This document shows, piece by piece, positions 33,992-42,739 of a DNA stretch of 44,782 bases (position 1 is its first letter; every line of letters begins with the position of its first letter). The DNA is taken from contig CANJXI010000026.1 in NCBI GenBank assembly GCA_947478785.1, forward strand, positions 1 through 44,782, read 5' to 3'. This stretch comes from Caulobacteraceae bacterium. Lineage in GTDB: Bacteria > Pseudomonadota > Alphaproteobacteria > Caulobacterales > Caulobacteraceae. The position numbers were made by a program, and so were the translations under genes. Under the pieces are notes generated by a model, which was not told the origin of the DNA, searched no databases, and saw only the letters and a program-made list of their open reading frames with translations.

Positions 33992-35491
33992 ATGAGCTTG
34001 GACAATCCGCAGAGGCGCCTGGGCCTCGGGACGAAACTTGCCTTCGGAATCGGGGCCAGCGCCGAGCAAATCCTGCTGACGGCGATCGGCACCTACGCGA
34101 TGTTCTACTACAATCAGGTGCTCGGCCTGTCGGCCACCCTGGCCGGCCTGGCGATCACCCTGGGAATCCTGCTGGACGGCGTGGTCGACCCGTTCATCGG
34201 GTCCATATCCGATCGGACCCGATCACGGCTGGGGCGTCGTCACCCCTTCCTGTTCATCGCGCCGATCCCGATCGCGATCTGCCTCTTCGCCATCTTCCAT
34301 CCGCCGGCGGCCTTGTCAGGCCTGTGGCTGTTTGCCTGGTTCCTGGGGTTCGTGGTCTCGGTGCGGATCGCCAGTTCGAGCTATCACCTGCCGCACCTGG
34401 CGATGGGCGCCGAGCTTTCGACGGACTTCACCGAGCGCAGCCGGGTGATGAGCTTCTTCACTTTCGGGCAGGTGATCGGCAACACGGCGACCAGCTTCCT
34501 TGCGCTCTCGATCTTCTTCCACGCCACCGCCAAGTACCCGCGCGGACTGCTCAATCCCGACGCCTATTCGCCCTTCGCCATAACGGCCGTGATCGCCATT
34601 CTCGTCGTGCAGTACACATCCGCCTGGTTCACCCGTAAGAGCGTCAAGAATTTCAAGCCCTTGTCCGCGGATGTTGTCAGCTTCACCGGCCGGGAGTTCA
34701 CCACGGACATCCGCCGTGTGCTCAGCAACCCGAATTACCTGGCGATCATCTTCGGCATCTTCAGCTTCGCCCTGATCATGAGCTGTCTTTCAGGGCTGTA
34801 CCTCTATCTCTACACCTTCTTCTGGCGCCTGAAGTCGGAAGAGATCCGCTGGCTCTCGGTGGCCCTGCTCGTCGGCTCGGTCCTGAGCTTCAGCCTGACG
34901 GCGGCCATCCAGCAGCGCCTCGGCAAGCGCCTGGTCTTGCGCGTGGCCGCCCTCCTCATGCCGGTGCCGCTGGCCACCGTGATCACGCTCCACCTCCTGG
35001 GCATCCTGCCGGATGGCCGCGACCCGATCGTGCTGCCACTGCTGATGCTGGCGTCGGGCTCGAGCACGTTCCTGAGCACCGTGGTGACGATCGCCTCGAT
35101 GTCGGCGCTGGGCGACATCGCCGATGAAAACGAACTGCGCTACGGGATGCGGCAGGAAGGGTTGCTCTATTCCACGCGCACAGTGCTGTCGAAGGTCGAC
35201 AGCGCGCTCGGCCAGTTGCTGGTCGGGGTCTTCCTCGACGTGACGCATTTCCCCCGGGGCGCCGCGCCCGAGGCGATCGACCCGTCACTGGTCTGGCCGC
35301 TGGGCCTGCTCGGCGGGCCGCTGTTGCTGATCCCGGCCGCCCTGGCCGCGTTCTTCTTCGGCCGGTTCAAGATCGACCAGCGCCAGCATGCCGAGATACT
35401 CCGCCAGCTCGATCTGCGAGGCGCGGCGCCGGGGCCGAAGCCCGGCGAGCCCGCGCCGCCGCTCTCGCCAATCGTTTCACCGGCGGAGTGA
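33992..35491 (+). CDS. GPH-family sugar/organic solute:cation symporter (MelB-like MFS)
   Basis: A 499-residue polytopic membrane protein of the glycoside-pentoside-hexuronide:cation symporter family. The ATG has GGGAGGAGA upstream. The N-terminus KLAFGIGASAEQILLTAIGT and the motif DGVVDPFIGSISDRTRSRLG, then RRHPFLFIAPIP, are diagnostic for the MelB/GPH group. About twelve hydrophobic segments follow. The second half contains MSALGDIADENELRYGMRQE, the family's central loop pattern. Proteobacterial members linked to TonB receptors and secreted hydrolases import glycosides or other hydrolysis products. The context suggests import of the product freed by the two upstream esterases. Confidence 0.9.
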   Translation: MSLDNPQRRLGLGTKLAFGIGASAEQILLTAIGTYAMFYYNQVLGLSATLAGLAITLGILLDGVVDPFIGSISDRTRSRLGRRHPFLFIAPIPIAICLFAIFHPPAALSGLWLFAWFLGFVVSVRIASSSYHLPHLAMGAELSTDFTERSRVMSFFTFGQVIGNTATSFLALSIFFHATAKYPRGLLNPDAYSPFAITAVIAILVVQYTSAWFTRKSVKNFKPLSADVVSFTGREFTTDIRRVLSNPNYLAIIFGIFSFALIMSCLSGLYLYLYTFFWRLKSEEIRWLSVALLVGSVLSFSLTAAIQQRLGKRLVLRVAALLMPVPLATVITLHLLGILPDGRDPIVLPLLMLASGSSTFLSTVVTIASMSALGDIADENELRYGMRQEGLLYSTRTVLSKVDSALGQLLVGVFLDVTHFPRGAAPEAIDPSLVWPLGLLGGPLLLIPAALAAFFFGRFKIDQRQHAEILRQLDLRGAAPGPKPGEPAPPLSPIVSPAE

Positions 35492-35508
35492 ACCCGGGAT
35501 GTCGCCGA

Positions 35509-36333
35509 TCACTTCCGCCCCAAGGTGGCGGGCGTATTGATCTGGCCGGTGATGCGGGCCGCCATGAAGCCGCCGTCCACCGGAAGCACGGCGCCGTTGA
35601 CGTAGCCGGCGGCGTCGCTGTTCAGGAACACCAGGACCGCAGCCTGTTCCTCCGGCTGTGAACGACGACCGATCGGCTGGGTCGTCACCTCGATGACGGC
35701 GGTGGGCGTGTCCACCTCGATTTCGTCCAGCATGGGGGTCTGGACCGCGCCAGGGGTCGTGCAGTTGACCCTTATCCCGCGCTGGATCTGCCGGGCGGAG
35801 GTCAGCATTGTCCAGACGATGATCGCCTCTTTCGAGAAGCTGTAGCTTGCCGCGAGCGCCTCCGGGTGGGCCTCGCACCAGGCCACGGCGGCGTCGAACG
35901 ACGGAGCCTCGGACAGTTCGGTCAAGGCCGGAACGCGCGTGCTCCAGCCGGCGCCGCCAACGGAGGCGACGTTCACCACGGCGCCACCAGGCGCCATCGA
36001 GGCGAGCAGCTGCTCCGTCAGGTGTCGGGTCCCAATGAAGTTGACTTTCAGGACATCCAGCGGCGGGCGGCCCGGGGCCACGCCGGCGCAGTTGAAGAGC
36101 GCATCGACCGGGCCCCCGATCTGCTTGACCGCCGCGTCGATCGAGCCCGCCTCGCGCAGGTCGACGGCCGTGAAGGCCTGCAGCGCCAGGTCGTTCGCCT
36201 TGAGATCCAGGCCATGCACGATCGCGCCCTGGTCGAGCAGGATCCTGGCCGTGGCCCGGCCGATACCCGAGAAGCAGCCGGAGACGACCACCCGCTTGCC
36301 CTCGTAGGGACGATGTCCGCTCATTCGATCCAT
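35509..36333 (-). CDS. SDR oxidoreductase, 3-alpha-HSD/coniferyl-alcohol-dehydrogenase-like
   Basis: A 274-residue SDR with cofactor motif SGCFSGIG (18-25), NCAG at 81-84, and the complete active site Tyr164-x3-Lys168 in SYSFSKEA. The late phrase RVNCTTPGAVQTPML, then SDAAGYVNGAVLPVDGG, resembles the branch holding 3-alpha-hydroxysteroid dehydrogenase/carbonyl reductase and coniferyl alcohol dehydrogenase. Compared with a standard SDR there is an insertion of ~20 residues before the active-site Tyr, as in that branch. ATG 36324 is an alternative start with a better spaced GGATGG. Six bases separate it from the SnoaL-like gene upstream, so the two are co-transcribed. Confidence 0.88.
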   Translation of the reverse strand: MDRMSGHRPYEGKRVVVSGCFSGIGRATARILLDQGAIVHGLDLKANDLALQAFTAVDLREAGSIDAAVKQIGGPVDALFNCAGVAPGRPPLDVLKVNFIGTRHLTEQLLASMAPGGAVVNVASVGGAGWSTRVPALTELSEAPSFDAAVAWCEAHPEALAASYSFSKEAIIVWTMLTSARQIQRGIRVNCTTPGAVQTPMLDEIEVDTPTAVIEVTTQPIGRRSQPEEQAAVLVFLNSDAAGYVNGAVLPVDGGFMAARITGQINTPATLGRK

Positions 36334-36339
36334 CCTGGC

Positions 36340-36867
36340 CTAGAAACTGTCGAAGGCGTCGGAGCCCGGCAGCGGTTCCTTGGGGAAGTGCACGCCTTCA
36401 GAACCCGTGCCGAAATAGCGTTGCCACCGGCGCGTGGTGAACACCCAGCAGCCGTCCCGCTTCTCGAGGGTCTCGTAGTAGTAGCCATAGGTGATGGTCC
36501 AGCCCGGCTGGCCGGCCGCGTCCCTGAACACGCCCGCGTCCGTCATGGCCCAGATGGTCCTGGCCCTGGTCGGGGTGTCGAAGATGATCTCCGGATCATA
36601 GGAGTGGTGCACGGTGATGCTGTCGTCGTTCATGATCTTGCGGACGTTCCTGACCATCTCCGCCGCGGAGGTCCAGGCGACCGGCGCGTCGCCGATGGTC
36701 GGCGCGGCGTGGTGGGAAACGTGATCGGGGGCGTGCAGCGCCTCGTAGGCGTCCCAGTCGTGGGCGTCGACATAGCGATCCCGACGCGCCTTGACCTGCC
36801 GGATTTCCTCGAGCGCCACGAGCCATTCGACGTCTGACATGCCCGCCGGGCGGCCTTCGGGTCGCAT
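36340..36867 (-). CDS. SnoaL/NTF2-fold protein linked to Rieske oxygenase
   Basis: A 175-residue SnoaL-like protein. The ATG at 36867 has GGAGGGAA upstream. The core begins ALEEIRQVKARRDRYVDAHD, then WDAYEALHAPDHVSHHA, as in the SnoaL-like group found with SDRs and ring-hydroxylating systems. It ends EGVHFPKEPLPGSDAF. The beta subunits of ring-hydroxylating dioxygenases share this fold, so it could be a distant partner of the divergent Rieske alpha subunit. It could also be a separate isomerase or dehydratase. The two genes share a 174-bp promoter region. Confidence 0.8.
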   Translation of the reverse strand: MRPEGRPAGMSDVEWLVALEEIRQVKARRDRYVDAHDWDAYEALHAPDHVSHHAAPTIGDAPVAWTSAAEMVRNVRKIMNDDSITVHHSYDPEIIFDTPTRARTIWAMTDAGVFRDAAGQPGWTITYGYYYETLEKRDGCWVFTTRRWQRYFGTGSEGVHFPKEPLPGSDAFDSF

Positions 36868-36915
36868 CTGTTCCCTCCATCGATATCGATTTTCGGCACG
36901 TTAGGCGCCGGTGGT

Positions 36916-36931
36916 CGGAATGTCACTTCCG
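36916..36931. promoter_or_regulatory. Inverted repeat in SnoaL-Rieske divergent region, site 1
   Basis: CGGAA (36916-36920) and TTCCG (36927-36931) flank TGTCAC. The short arms make this a weak candidate alone, but a second inverted repeat lies 26 bp further on. Confidence 0.3.
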
Positions 36932-36957
36932 GCGGGGGCCCCGCGGCCGTGGTCGAT

Positions 36958-36974
36958 GCTGGACACGTTCCAGC
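36958..36974. promoter_or_regulatory. Inverted repeat in SnoaL-Rieske divergent region, site 2
   Basis: GCTGGA (36958-36963) and TCCAGC (36969-36974) are perfect arms around CACGT, 67 bp upstream of the Rieske gene start. It is a candidate operator for joint control of the divergent units. No regulator gene lies nearby. Confidence 0.35.
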
Positions 36975-37041
36975 GGGTCGGATCAACTGCGCATCCCGGA
37001 CCGGGCGCCCAAGCCCGCGGCGGAACCAGGAAGAGACGTCG

Positions 37042-38382
37042 ATGAATTCGCCCAAGCCCGTTTCGCCCGAGGCGCTCGACACACCGGTGATCATCCCGGT
37101 CGAGGCCTACATCTCCGCCGAATATGCCCGCGCCGAAGGTCAGCGGCTGTGGCCCAGGGTATGGCAGGCAGCCTGCCGGGAGGAGGAAATTCCGAAGGTC
37201 GGCGACTACTACACCTACGACATCCTGGACCAGTCGATCATCGTCGTCCGCACCGGGCCGGACGAGATTTCAGCCTACCACAATGTCTGCCAGCACCGCG
37301 GCCGGCGCCTGACGTCGGGCTGCGGCCACACCAAGCGGTTCCACTGCAAGTACCATGGCTGGCAGTACGGCCTGGACGGACGAAACGTCCGCATCCTGGA
37401 TCAGGAGGACTGGGGCGGCGCGATCGACCCGAAGGACGTCGGCCTGGGCGCGGTGAAGGTCGGGCGCTGGGCCGGTTTCGTGTTCGTCAACATGGATCCG
37501 GACTGCGACCCCCTGGAAGCCTTCCTGGGCGAGCTTCCGCATTGGCTCGACCCGCTCCAGATCGAGGGCATGCGCTACGGCTGGCGCAAGTGGAGCGTCT
37601 TTCCCTGCAACTGGAAGGTCTTCATCGAGGGGTTCATCGAGGGCTATCACGCCGAGACCACCCACCCCCAGATTCTCAGCTTCGGCCGCGCCGACACCTA
37701 CAGCCGCCGGCACGGGCGCCATTCCAGCATGAACATGCGAGGCGTCTCGGGCGGCGGGATCGGGACCAGCGTCGATACGTCGATGCAGGGCGACCTGCGC
37801 CAGGTGCTGATCGGCGGGGTGCGTCAGCAGTGGGAGACGGTCGGCTCGCTGACGACGGCGACCATGGTCGCCGCCGCAGACCGGCTCCTGGAGGTCCTGC
37901 CCGAGACGGCCACGGCGGCAGAGGCCGGGGCGAAGATGATGGAGCTGGCCCGGCAAATGGACGCCGACCGCGGCGTGAGCTGGCCGGCGGTGGACCCGGG
38001 GCACATGGCCGACGTCGGGATCAACTGGCACGTCTTCCCCAATCTCGTGCTCCTGCCCAACGTCACCTACTGCCTGGGCTTTCGGGCTCGCCCCAACGGC
38101 TTCGACCCCGACAGCTGCATCTTCGAGGTCTACCACCTGGAGCGCTTCCCGGAGGGCCAGGAGCCCCGGCCGGAGAACGTCCATACGGCGGAACACACCG
38201 AATCTGAGTGGCGCCTGCTGGTGTCGCAGGATTTCTCGAACTTCGGCGAGGTTCAGAGGGGCATGCATTCCCTCGGCCTGCGCGGCGTTCGTCCCAATCC
38301 GACCGAGGAGCAGGGGGTCGTGAACCTCCACCGCAACCTCGCCGAATTCATGGGCAGGGGCGCGCCGGAGCCCCCGCCGTAG
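37042..38382 (+). CDS. Rieske non-heme iron oxygenase, alpha subunit
   Basis: A 446-residue aromatic-ring-hydroxylating dioxygenase-type large subunit. The ATG at 37042 follows AGGAAGAGA. The Rieske [2Fe-2S] motif is C83-x-H85 (NVCQHRGRR) and C102-x2-H105 (HCKYHGWQYG). The mononuclear iron site gives H203 and H208 in EGYHAETTHP. The catalytic domain is intact to its end, with NWHVFPNLVLLPN (~352-364) in the substrate region. It should hydroxylate or demethylate an aromatic or otherwise cyclic substrate using electrons from a reductase/ferredoxin. Neither partner is in the window. It is divergent from a SnoaL-SDR operon. Confidence 0.93.
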   Translation: MNSPKPVSPEALDTPVIIPVEAYISAEYARAEGQRLWPRVWQAACREEEIPKVGDYYTYDILDQSIIVVRTGPDEISAYHNVCQHRGRRLTSGCGHTKRFHCKYHGWQYGLDGRNVRILDQEDWGGAIDPKDVGLGAVKVGRWAGFVFVNMDPDCDPLEAFLGELPHWLDPLQIEGMRYGWRKWSVFPCNWKVFIEGFIEGYHAETTHPQILSFGRADTYSRRHGRHSSMNMRGVSGGGIGTSVDTSMQGDLRQVLIGGVRQQWETVGSLTTATMVAAADRLLEVLPETATAAEAGAKMMELARQMDADRGVSWPAVDPGHMADVGINWHVFPNLVLLPNVTYCLGFRARPNGFDPDSCIFEVYHLERFPEGQEPRPENVHTAEHTESEWRLLVSQDFSNFGEVQRGMHSLGLRGVRPNPTEEQGVVNLHRNLAEFMGRGAPEPPP

Positions 38383-38413
38383 CGGCTGAGTCCTGCAGGC
38401 CCTTGAGGCCGGG

Positions 38414-39835
38414 CTAGAGAGTCAGCCGCCGCATGTAGTCCGCCCGGCGCTCCCGAAGCTGTTGCGCCCGCTGAGCGGGCGTGACCCACGCGGTCTCCGC
38501 GGGAAGCACCGCCTTCAGGTCACGGGTCTTGACCACGGTCATGCTCTTGACCGCGCCCGCCGCGTCCTCGCCAGCCGCCATCTTCTGCCAGCGGATGCAG
38601 AAGGTGCCCGCGCTCGACCCGATCGGATCGAGCCAGTTGAGCACGCCGGGATCGGAATTGGCGACCACGTAGGTGTAGGTGCCGTCGGCGTTCGGCCGCG
38701 CCTGGGAGCCGTTCAGGCTGCCGGTCCGGGCGATGTAGTCATAGGCCTGTCCCTGGCCCCAGGCGTCGGACAGCTGGAACCCGAGATAGGCAGCCCCGCG
38801 CCGCTCCAGGTGAACCACCAGCGCCTCGTCGGCGGCCAGCCGGTAATGGCCGCAACTGGCGCGGCCCCACCCTGACACGCGCGCATTGTCATGGGTGACG
38901 GTGTTGACCGGGCGGTCGTAGAACACCTTGTGCGCCCAGGCGAGCCAGTAGGCGCCCACCGAGGTGGTGAGCGCCGCCGCCTGCGCGGTCAGCTCCGCCT
39001 CCGTCCTGGGGGGCCGGAGCGGCGGGCCCGAGATGCGGCGGACTTCGAGACGGGTCGGGTTGTCGTGCGCCCAGTCGCCAAGCGTATCACGGATGAGGAT
39101 CGAGGCGGTGCGGGCGTCGGTGTGGGTCTGCAGATGGTTCTTGCGGCCGGCCACCGGCGAGCTGTCGATGGTGATCGTGAACGAACCGTCCGGTCCCAGC
39201 TCAAGATCATGCAGCGCGACCGCCCCCTCCTCGGTCTGGATATTGCGGATCTTGGCCTTGGGGTCCTCGCCGGAATGCTCCTCGTGCAGGATGAACATCT
39301 CCTGCGACGGCTTTGCGCCGGCCGTCACCTTGCCGTGGATCTCGTAGGCGGCCGCCCCGTCGATGGCGACGGTGCGGTATACGTTGTCCGGATCGTCGAC
39401 CATCAGGCCGATCAGGGGCACGCGAAGATCGCCCAGGCGATGCGGCGCGGTGGTCGACCAATAGATGGTGGGGCGATCGGTGTCCTTGTTGACGACCGCG
39501 GCCGCGCCGCCCATGGCGGTGGCCGCCGCGGCGCGTTGCAGCGTCGAGCGCGCATCCGGCAAGTTCGCCGTCGGGTCCGCCGCGTAGATGGCCTCCAGGT
39601 CACGCTGAGCGCGCCGCACGGCGGGGCTATTGTAGATTCGGACCGCCAGCCGGTCCCGGTCGACCTGTACGGGGGTGGCCAGCACGCCGCCTGGGCGGAG
39701 CGGGAAATAGGCTTCGTGCTCGGTCGCGATCGAGCTGGCCGAGGCCAGCAGCGTCACTGCGAGCCCGCCCGCGAGCCCGATCCAGCGGCGCCCCCGGCCT
39801 AGCGTGCGCGCGATCCCATCGGCTTGGGTGCTCAT
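38414..39835 (-). CDS. Exported DUF1214-domain protein
   Basis: A 473-residue protein. I set the start at ATG 39835 (GGGAGGATGAC upstream); the open frame extends 87 codons further without a ribosome-binding site. A hydrophobic signal (IGLAGGLAVTLLASASSIA, ~18-36) suggests export. The C-terminal third carries the DUF1214 (PF06742) pattern: YLGFQLSDAWGQGQAYDY, then TGSLNGSQARPNADGTYTYV and NSDPGVLNWLDPIG, ending in FCIRWQKM. DUF1214 proteins are frequent near catabolic and TonB genes, but their activity is unknown. It is divergent from the TonB receptor gene with 306 bp between starts. Confidence 0.85.
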   Translation of the reverse strand: MSTQADGIARTLGRGRRWIGLAGGLAVTLLASASSIATEHEAYFPLRPGGVLATPVQVDRDRLAVRIYNSPAVRRAQRDLEAIYAADPTANLPDARSTLQRAAAATAMGGAAAVVNKDTDRPTIYWSTTAPHRLGDLRVPLIGLMVDDPDNVYRTVAIDGAAAYEIHGKVTAGAKPSQEMFILHEEHSGEDPKAKIRNIQTEEGAVALHDLELGPDGSFTITIDSSPVAGRKNHLQTHTDARTASILIRDTLGDWAHDNPTRLEVRRISGPPLRPPRTEAELTAQAAALTTSVGAYWLAWAHKVFYDRPVNTVTHDNARVSGWGRASCGHYRLAADEALVVHLERRGAAYLGFQLSDAWGQGQAYDYIARTGSLNGSQARPNADGTYTYVVANSDPGVLNWLDPIGSSAGTFCIRWQKMAAGEDAAGAVKSMTVVKTRDLKAVLPAETAWVTPAQRAQQLRERRADYMRRLTL

Positions 39836-40141
39836 GTCATCCTCCCAGATGTCGTGTTCTTGTTGCGGCGACGATGTGCCGCCCCGATGCGGCGGGCAAC
39901 CCCCAATTGGGAGGGCCCGGGCGCCACTCCTGGAACCACGGCGCCACCGGAAATTGTGTTCGCCAGACAACACCGCGAGGCAAATGCGCTGCGCCGTTGG
40001 CAGGCCATACCGACAGCTCCAAATAGTCGATTGCCGGGGTGCTCGGACTGTGATCCACAAACCGTAGTAGCCGGGCGCAGCCGAGGCTCGCGACAAGCAA
40101 AGTCGCGGCGATCAGGCGCGCTGATCAAAGGGGAGAAGCGC
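39836..40141. other. 306-bp divergent intergenic region upstream of TonB receptor
   Basis: The region separates the DUF1214 and TonB receptor genes and should contain both promoters. It holds a perfect 10-bp palindrome CCCAATTGGG (39902-39911) and two hairpins next to the receptor start (40089-40126). I see no coding sequence. Confidence 0.6.
40089..40126 (+). promoter_or_regulatory. Two tandem hairpins in leader of TonB receptor gene
   Basis: CGCGAC (40089-40094) pairs with GTCGCG (40102-40107) across seven bases. GATCAG (40110-40115) pairs with CTGATC (40121-40126) across five. The second stem ends directly at the AAAGGGGAG ribosome-binding site of the receptor gene. This suits a translational control element or a pair of operator sites. 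Confidence 0.4.
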
Positions 40142-42490
40142 GTGACCAGGACCAATCATCATATGTTGCTTTGTGGGGCGGCGGCGGCGGCTCTTCTGGG
40201 CGTCGGGAACCCTGCGTTCGCACAAAGCGCGCAGCAGAGCGCGACGCTCGAGGAGGTCGTGGTCACGGCCCAGAAGCGCGAACAGAGCCTGCAGGACGTG
40301 CCGATCTCGGTCTCCGCGATCAGCGCCGAGGACCTGAAGGCCAACCGCGTGGCCTCGGTCATGGACCTGAGCACGGTCGCGCCGAACCTCGTGGTGCACC
40401 TGACCGCCGGCGGCAGCGCCATCCCGGCCTTCGGCATGCGCGGCGTGGTCAGCTACGGCGTGGTGCCCGGATCCGACAAGGAAATCTCGATCTACATCGA
40501 CGGCGTCTACCTAGGCGCCGCCCGCGGCTCGAGCTTCGACCTTCCCGACGTCGAGCGCATCGAGGTGCTGCGCGGACCGCAAGGCACCCTGTTCGGCCGC
40601 AACGCGACCGCCGGCGCGGTCAGCATCATCACCCGCGATCCGGCCGGCAAGTTCGGCATCCGCCAGGAGCTGACCTACGGCAACTACGACCAGTTCCGCT
40701 CCCGCACGCGGATCGACCTGCCGGCCTGGGGCCCGTTCACCGCCTCGGTCAACTACGTGCACGACGAACGGCGCGGCGATATCAAGAACCTCGGCGCCGG
40801 CCAGGTGTGGGACCGCACCGCGTTCGGCCTGGGCAAGCAGACCTCGCCCAAGTGGCTGGGCGGCAAGAATTCGGAGATCTGGTTCGCGGCACTGAAATTC
40901 CAGCCGGCCGACAACTTCAAGCTTGTCTACAAGTACGACAACACCCACACGGACTACGTCCCCGAGGGCGTGACGGCGGTCAAGGTGAACACCGATCCGG
41001 CGACGTCGATCCTCGGCCCCGCCGCCGGCTTCCTCGCCCTGGTGCTCGCCAGCCAGCCCACGCCGCCGCTGATCCAGGACACGCCCAAGCGTCCCAAGGC
41101 GGTGAACAACAACTTCACGACGCCTGGCATCAACAAGACCTACGGTCACAACCTCACGGCCGATCTGCAGATCGACGACCATATGTCGATCAAGAACATC
41201 CTGGCCTACCGGTACACCTATAACTTCTCGACCTATCAGCTGACCGGCCTTGGCGGCCTGGTCAACACGATCGCCGCCCTGGGCCCGCTCGGCGCGCCCT
41301 TCGTGCCGCTCGAGATCCAGAACTCGACCGTTTCGAGGCAGGTGAGCAATGAGTTCCAGTTCAACTACGACTCCAAGCTGGCCACGGTCACCGTCGGCGC
41401 CCTGTACTTCCACGGGTCCGACCGCAACGGCGGCCCGCCCGGCGCTCCCTCCAATTATGTCCTGAGATTCCTGCCCGGCGGCGTGGTTCCGGCCGGCACA
41501 CAGTCCCTCAACTACAACTACTCGACCTCCAAGGCCGCCTATGTACAGGCCGAAATTCACGTGGCCCCACAGGTCGATGTGGTTGGCGGCTATCGCATCA
41601 CCAAGGACGACAAGTCCGGGGTCTTCTACTCAGGTATCCCGCCGATCAGCTTCACCTATGAGAAGACCAAGCCGGCCTACTCGGCGGGGATCAACTACAA
41701 GCCAACAGAAGACATTCTTATCTACGGCAAGTATTCGTCGGCCTTCGTCTCGGGCGGCGCGGTGGGCCCGGTTCCCTTCGCGCCGGAGACGGCGCACTCG
41801 TGGGAGGCGGGCGTCAAGGCCGACCTGCTGGACCGCCGCCTGCGCACGAACTTCTCCGTGTTCGATGTGAAATATAAGGACGTGCAATCGGCCCAGGGCG
41901 GCAACAACGTTGGCCACCCCGAGTTGTCGACCGTCGTGACCGGAGCCGGCGACGCGCATGCCAAGGGTTTCGAGGCCGAAGTCACCGCGCTGCCGATGCG
42001 AGGCCTGACGCTGGGCGGCGGGCTCGGCTATACTGACGTCAAGTACAGCAACGTTCCCGCCATACTGATTACCCAGGGCTTTGGCCTCTACCTCCCGACG
42101 CTCCGCCCAAAATGGACTTCGCAGATGCGAGGGGAGTACGTGACCGAGCCGGTGTTCGGCGAGTCCAACCTCAGCTTCCGGGTTGACGCCAACTGGCGCT
42201 CAAAGGAGCGGATCGATTCCAGCTCCATCCGCCCTGGCGTCTCCAACCGGCCGCCCGGCGCCACTTCGCCCTCCATCCAGTTCTCGCCCTCGGCGTGGCT
42301 GGTCAACGGCCGGATCGCCCTGCAGCACATCAAGGGTCCGGCGGGGACGAACATGGAAGTCGCGCTCTGGGGCCGGAACCTCAACAACGACAAGTCCGTG
42401 ATGTTCACCGACATCACCATCGCCACGTTCACGTCCACCAGCTACCAGTCGGCGCGGACATTCGGCATCGATCTGTCGCTGGAATACTAA
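40142..42490 (+). CDS. TonB-dependent outer-membrane receptor
   Basis: A 782-residue receptor. I chose GTG 40142 as start: it has AAAGGGGAG upstream and gives a complete signal peptide (MTRTNHHMLLCGAAAAALLG, cleavage after AFA near residue 27). An ATG seven codons later is possible. The TonB box region LEEVVVTAQKREQSLQDVPI opens the plug domain (~36-160, with VLRGPQGTLFGRNATAGAV). The rest is a 22-strand-type barrel ending in an aromatic residue (DLSLEY). It imports a large or scarce substrate using TonB energy. Receptors of this VTAQKR type are expanded in Caulobacterales and sphingomonads. It is followed by a hairpin terminator. Confidence 0.95.
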   Translation: MTRTNHHMLLCGAAAAALLGVGNPAFAQSAQQSATLEEVVVTAQKREQSLQDVPISVSAISAEDLKANRVASVMDLSTVAPNLVVHLTAGGSAIPAFGMRGVVSYGVVPGSDKEISIYIDGVYLGAARGSSFDLPDVERIEVLRGPQGTLFGRNATAGAVSIITRDPAGKFGIRQELTYGNYDQFRSRTRIDLPAWGPFTASVNYVHDERRGDIKNLGAGQVWDRTAFGLGKQTSPKWLGGKNSEIWFAALKFQPADNFKLVYKYDNTHTDYVPEGVTAVKVNTDPATSILGPAAGFLALVLASQPTPPLIQDTPKRPKAVNNNFTTPGINKTYGHNLTADLQIDDHMSIKNILAYRYTYNFSTYQLTGLGGLVNTIAALGPLGAPFVPLEIQNSTVSRQVSNEFQFNYDSKLATVTVGALYFHGSDRNGGPPGAPSNYVLRFLPGGVVPAGTQSLNYNYSTSKAAYVQAEIHVAPQVDVVGGYRITKDDKSGVFYSGIPPISFTYEKTKPAYSAGINYKPTEDILIYGKYSSAFVSGGAVGPVPFAPETAHSWEAGVKADLLDRRLRTNFSVFDVKYKDVQSAQGGNNVGHPELSTVVTGAGDAHAKGFEAEVTALPMRGLTLGGGLGYTDVKYSNVPAILITQGFGLYLPTLRPKWTSQMRGEYVTEPVFGESNLSFRVDANWRSKERIDSSSIRPGVSNRPPGATSPSIQFSPSAWLVNGRIALQHIKGPAGTNMEVALWGRNLNNDKSVMFTDITIATFTSTSYQSARTFGIDLSLEY

Positions 42491-42517
42491 GCTCCGGGCA
42501 TTCCGGACTGAAAATGG

Positions 42518-42551
42518 AGGGCGCCATTCGGCATGGGTCGGATGGCGCCCT
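42518..42551 (+). terminator. Probable terminator after TonB receptor gene
   Basis: AGGGCGCCAT (42518-42527) and ATGGCGCCCT (42542-42551) are perfect 10-bp arms around a 14-base loop, 27 bp past the receptor stop. Only a weak AGCTTT follows, so termination may be partial or rely on Rho. Confidence 0.55.
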
Positions 42552-42739
42552 AGCTTTGACTCGCCCGCCCGCCGTGATACGCGGCGGGAGCCATTCCTGG
42601 CCTTTCCCGCCGTAGAGCTCCGGCCAAGCTGGTCGGCAGCGCGATCGAAGGCCTCGTGGGTCACGGATTGCCAGCACCGCTGGCGTAACGAAGAACCAGA
42701 GCTCCAGCCCCCATGGAGCCCGGAAAAGGGAGTGAGACG

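Noticed and set aside
37042..38382. Assignment of the Rieske protein to a named substrate
   Set aside because: The motifs define the oxygenase class only. No substrate-specific residues could be judged by eye.
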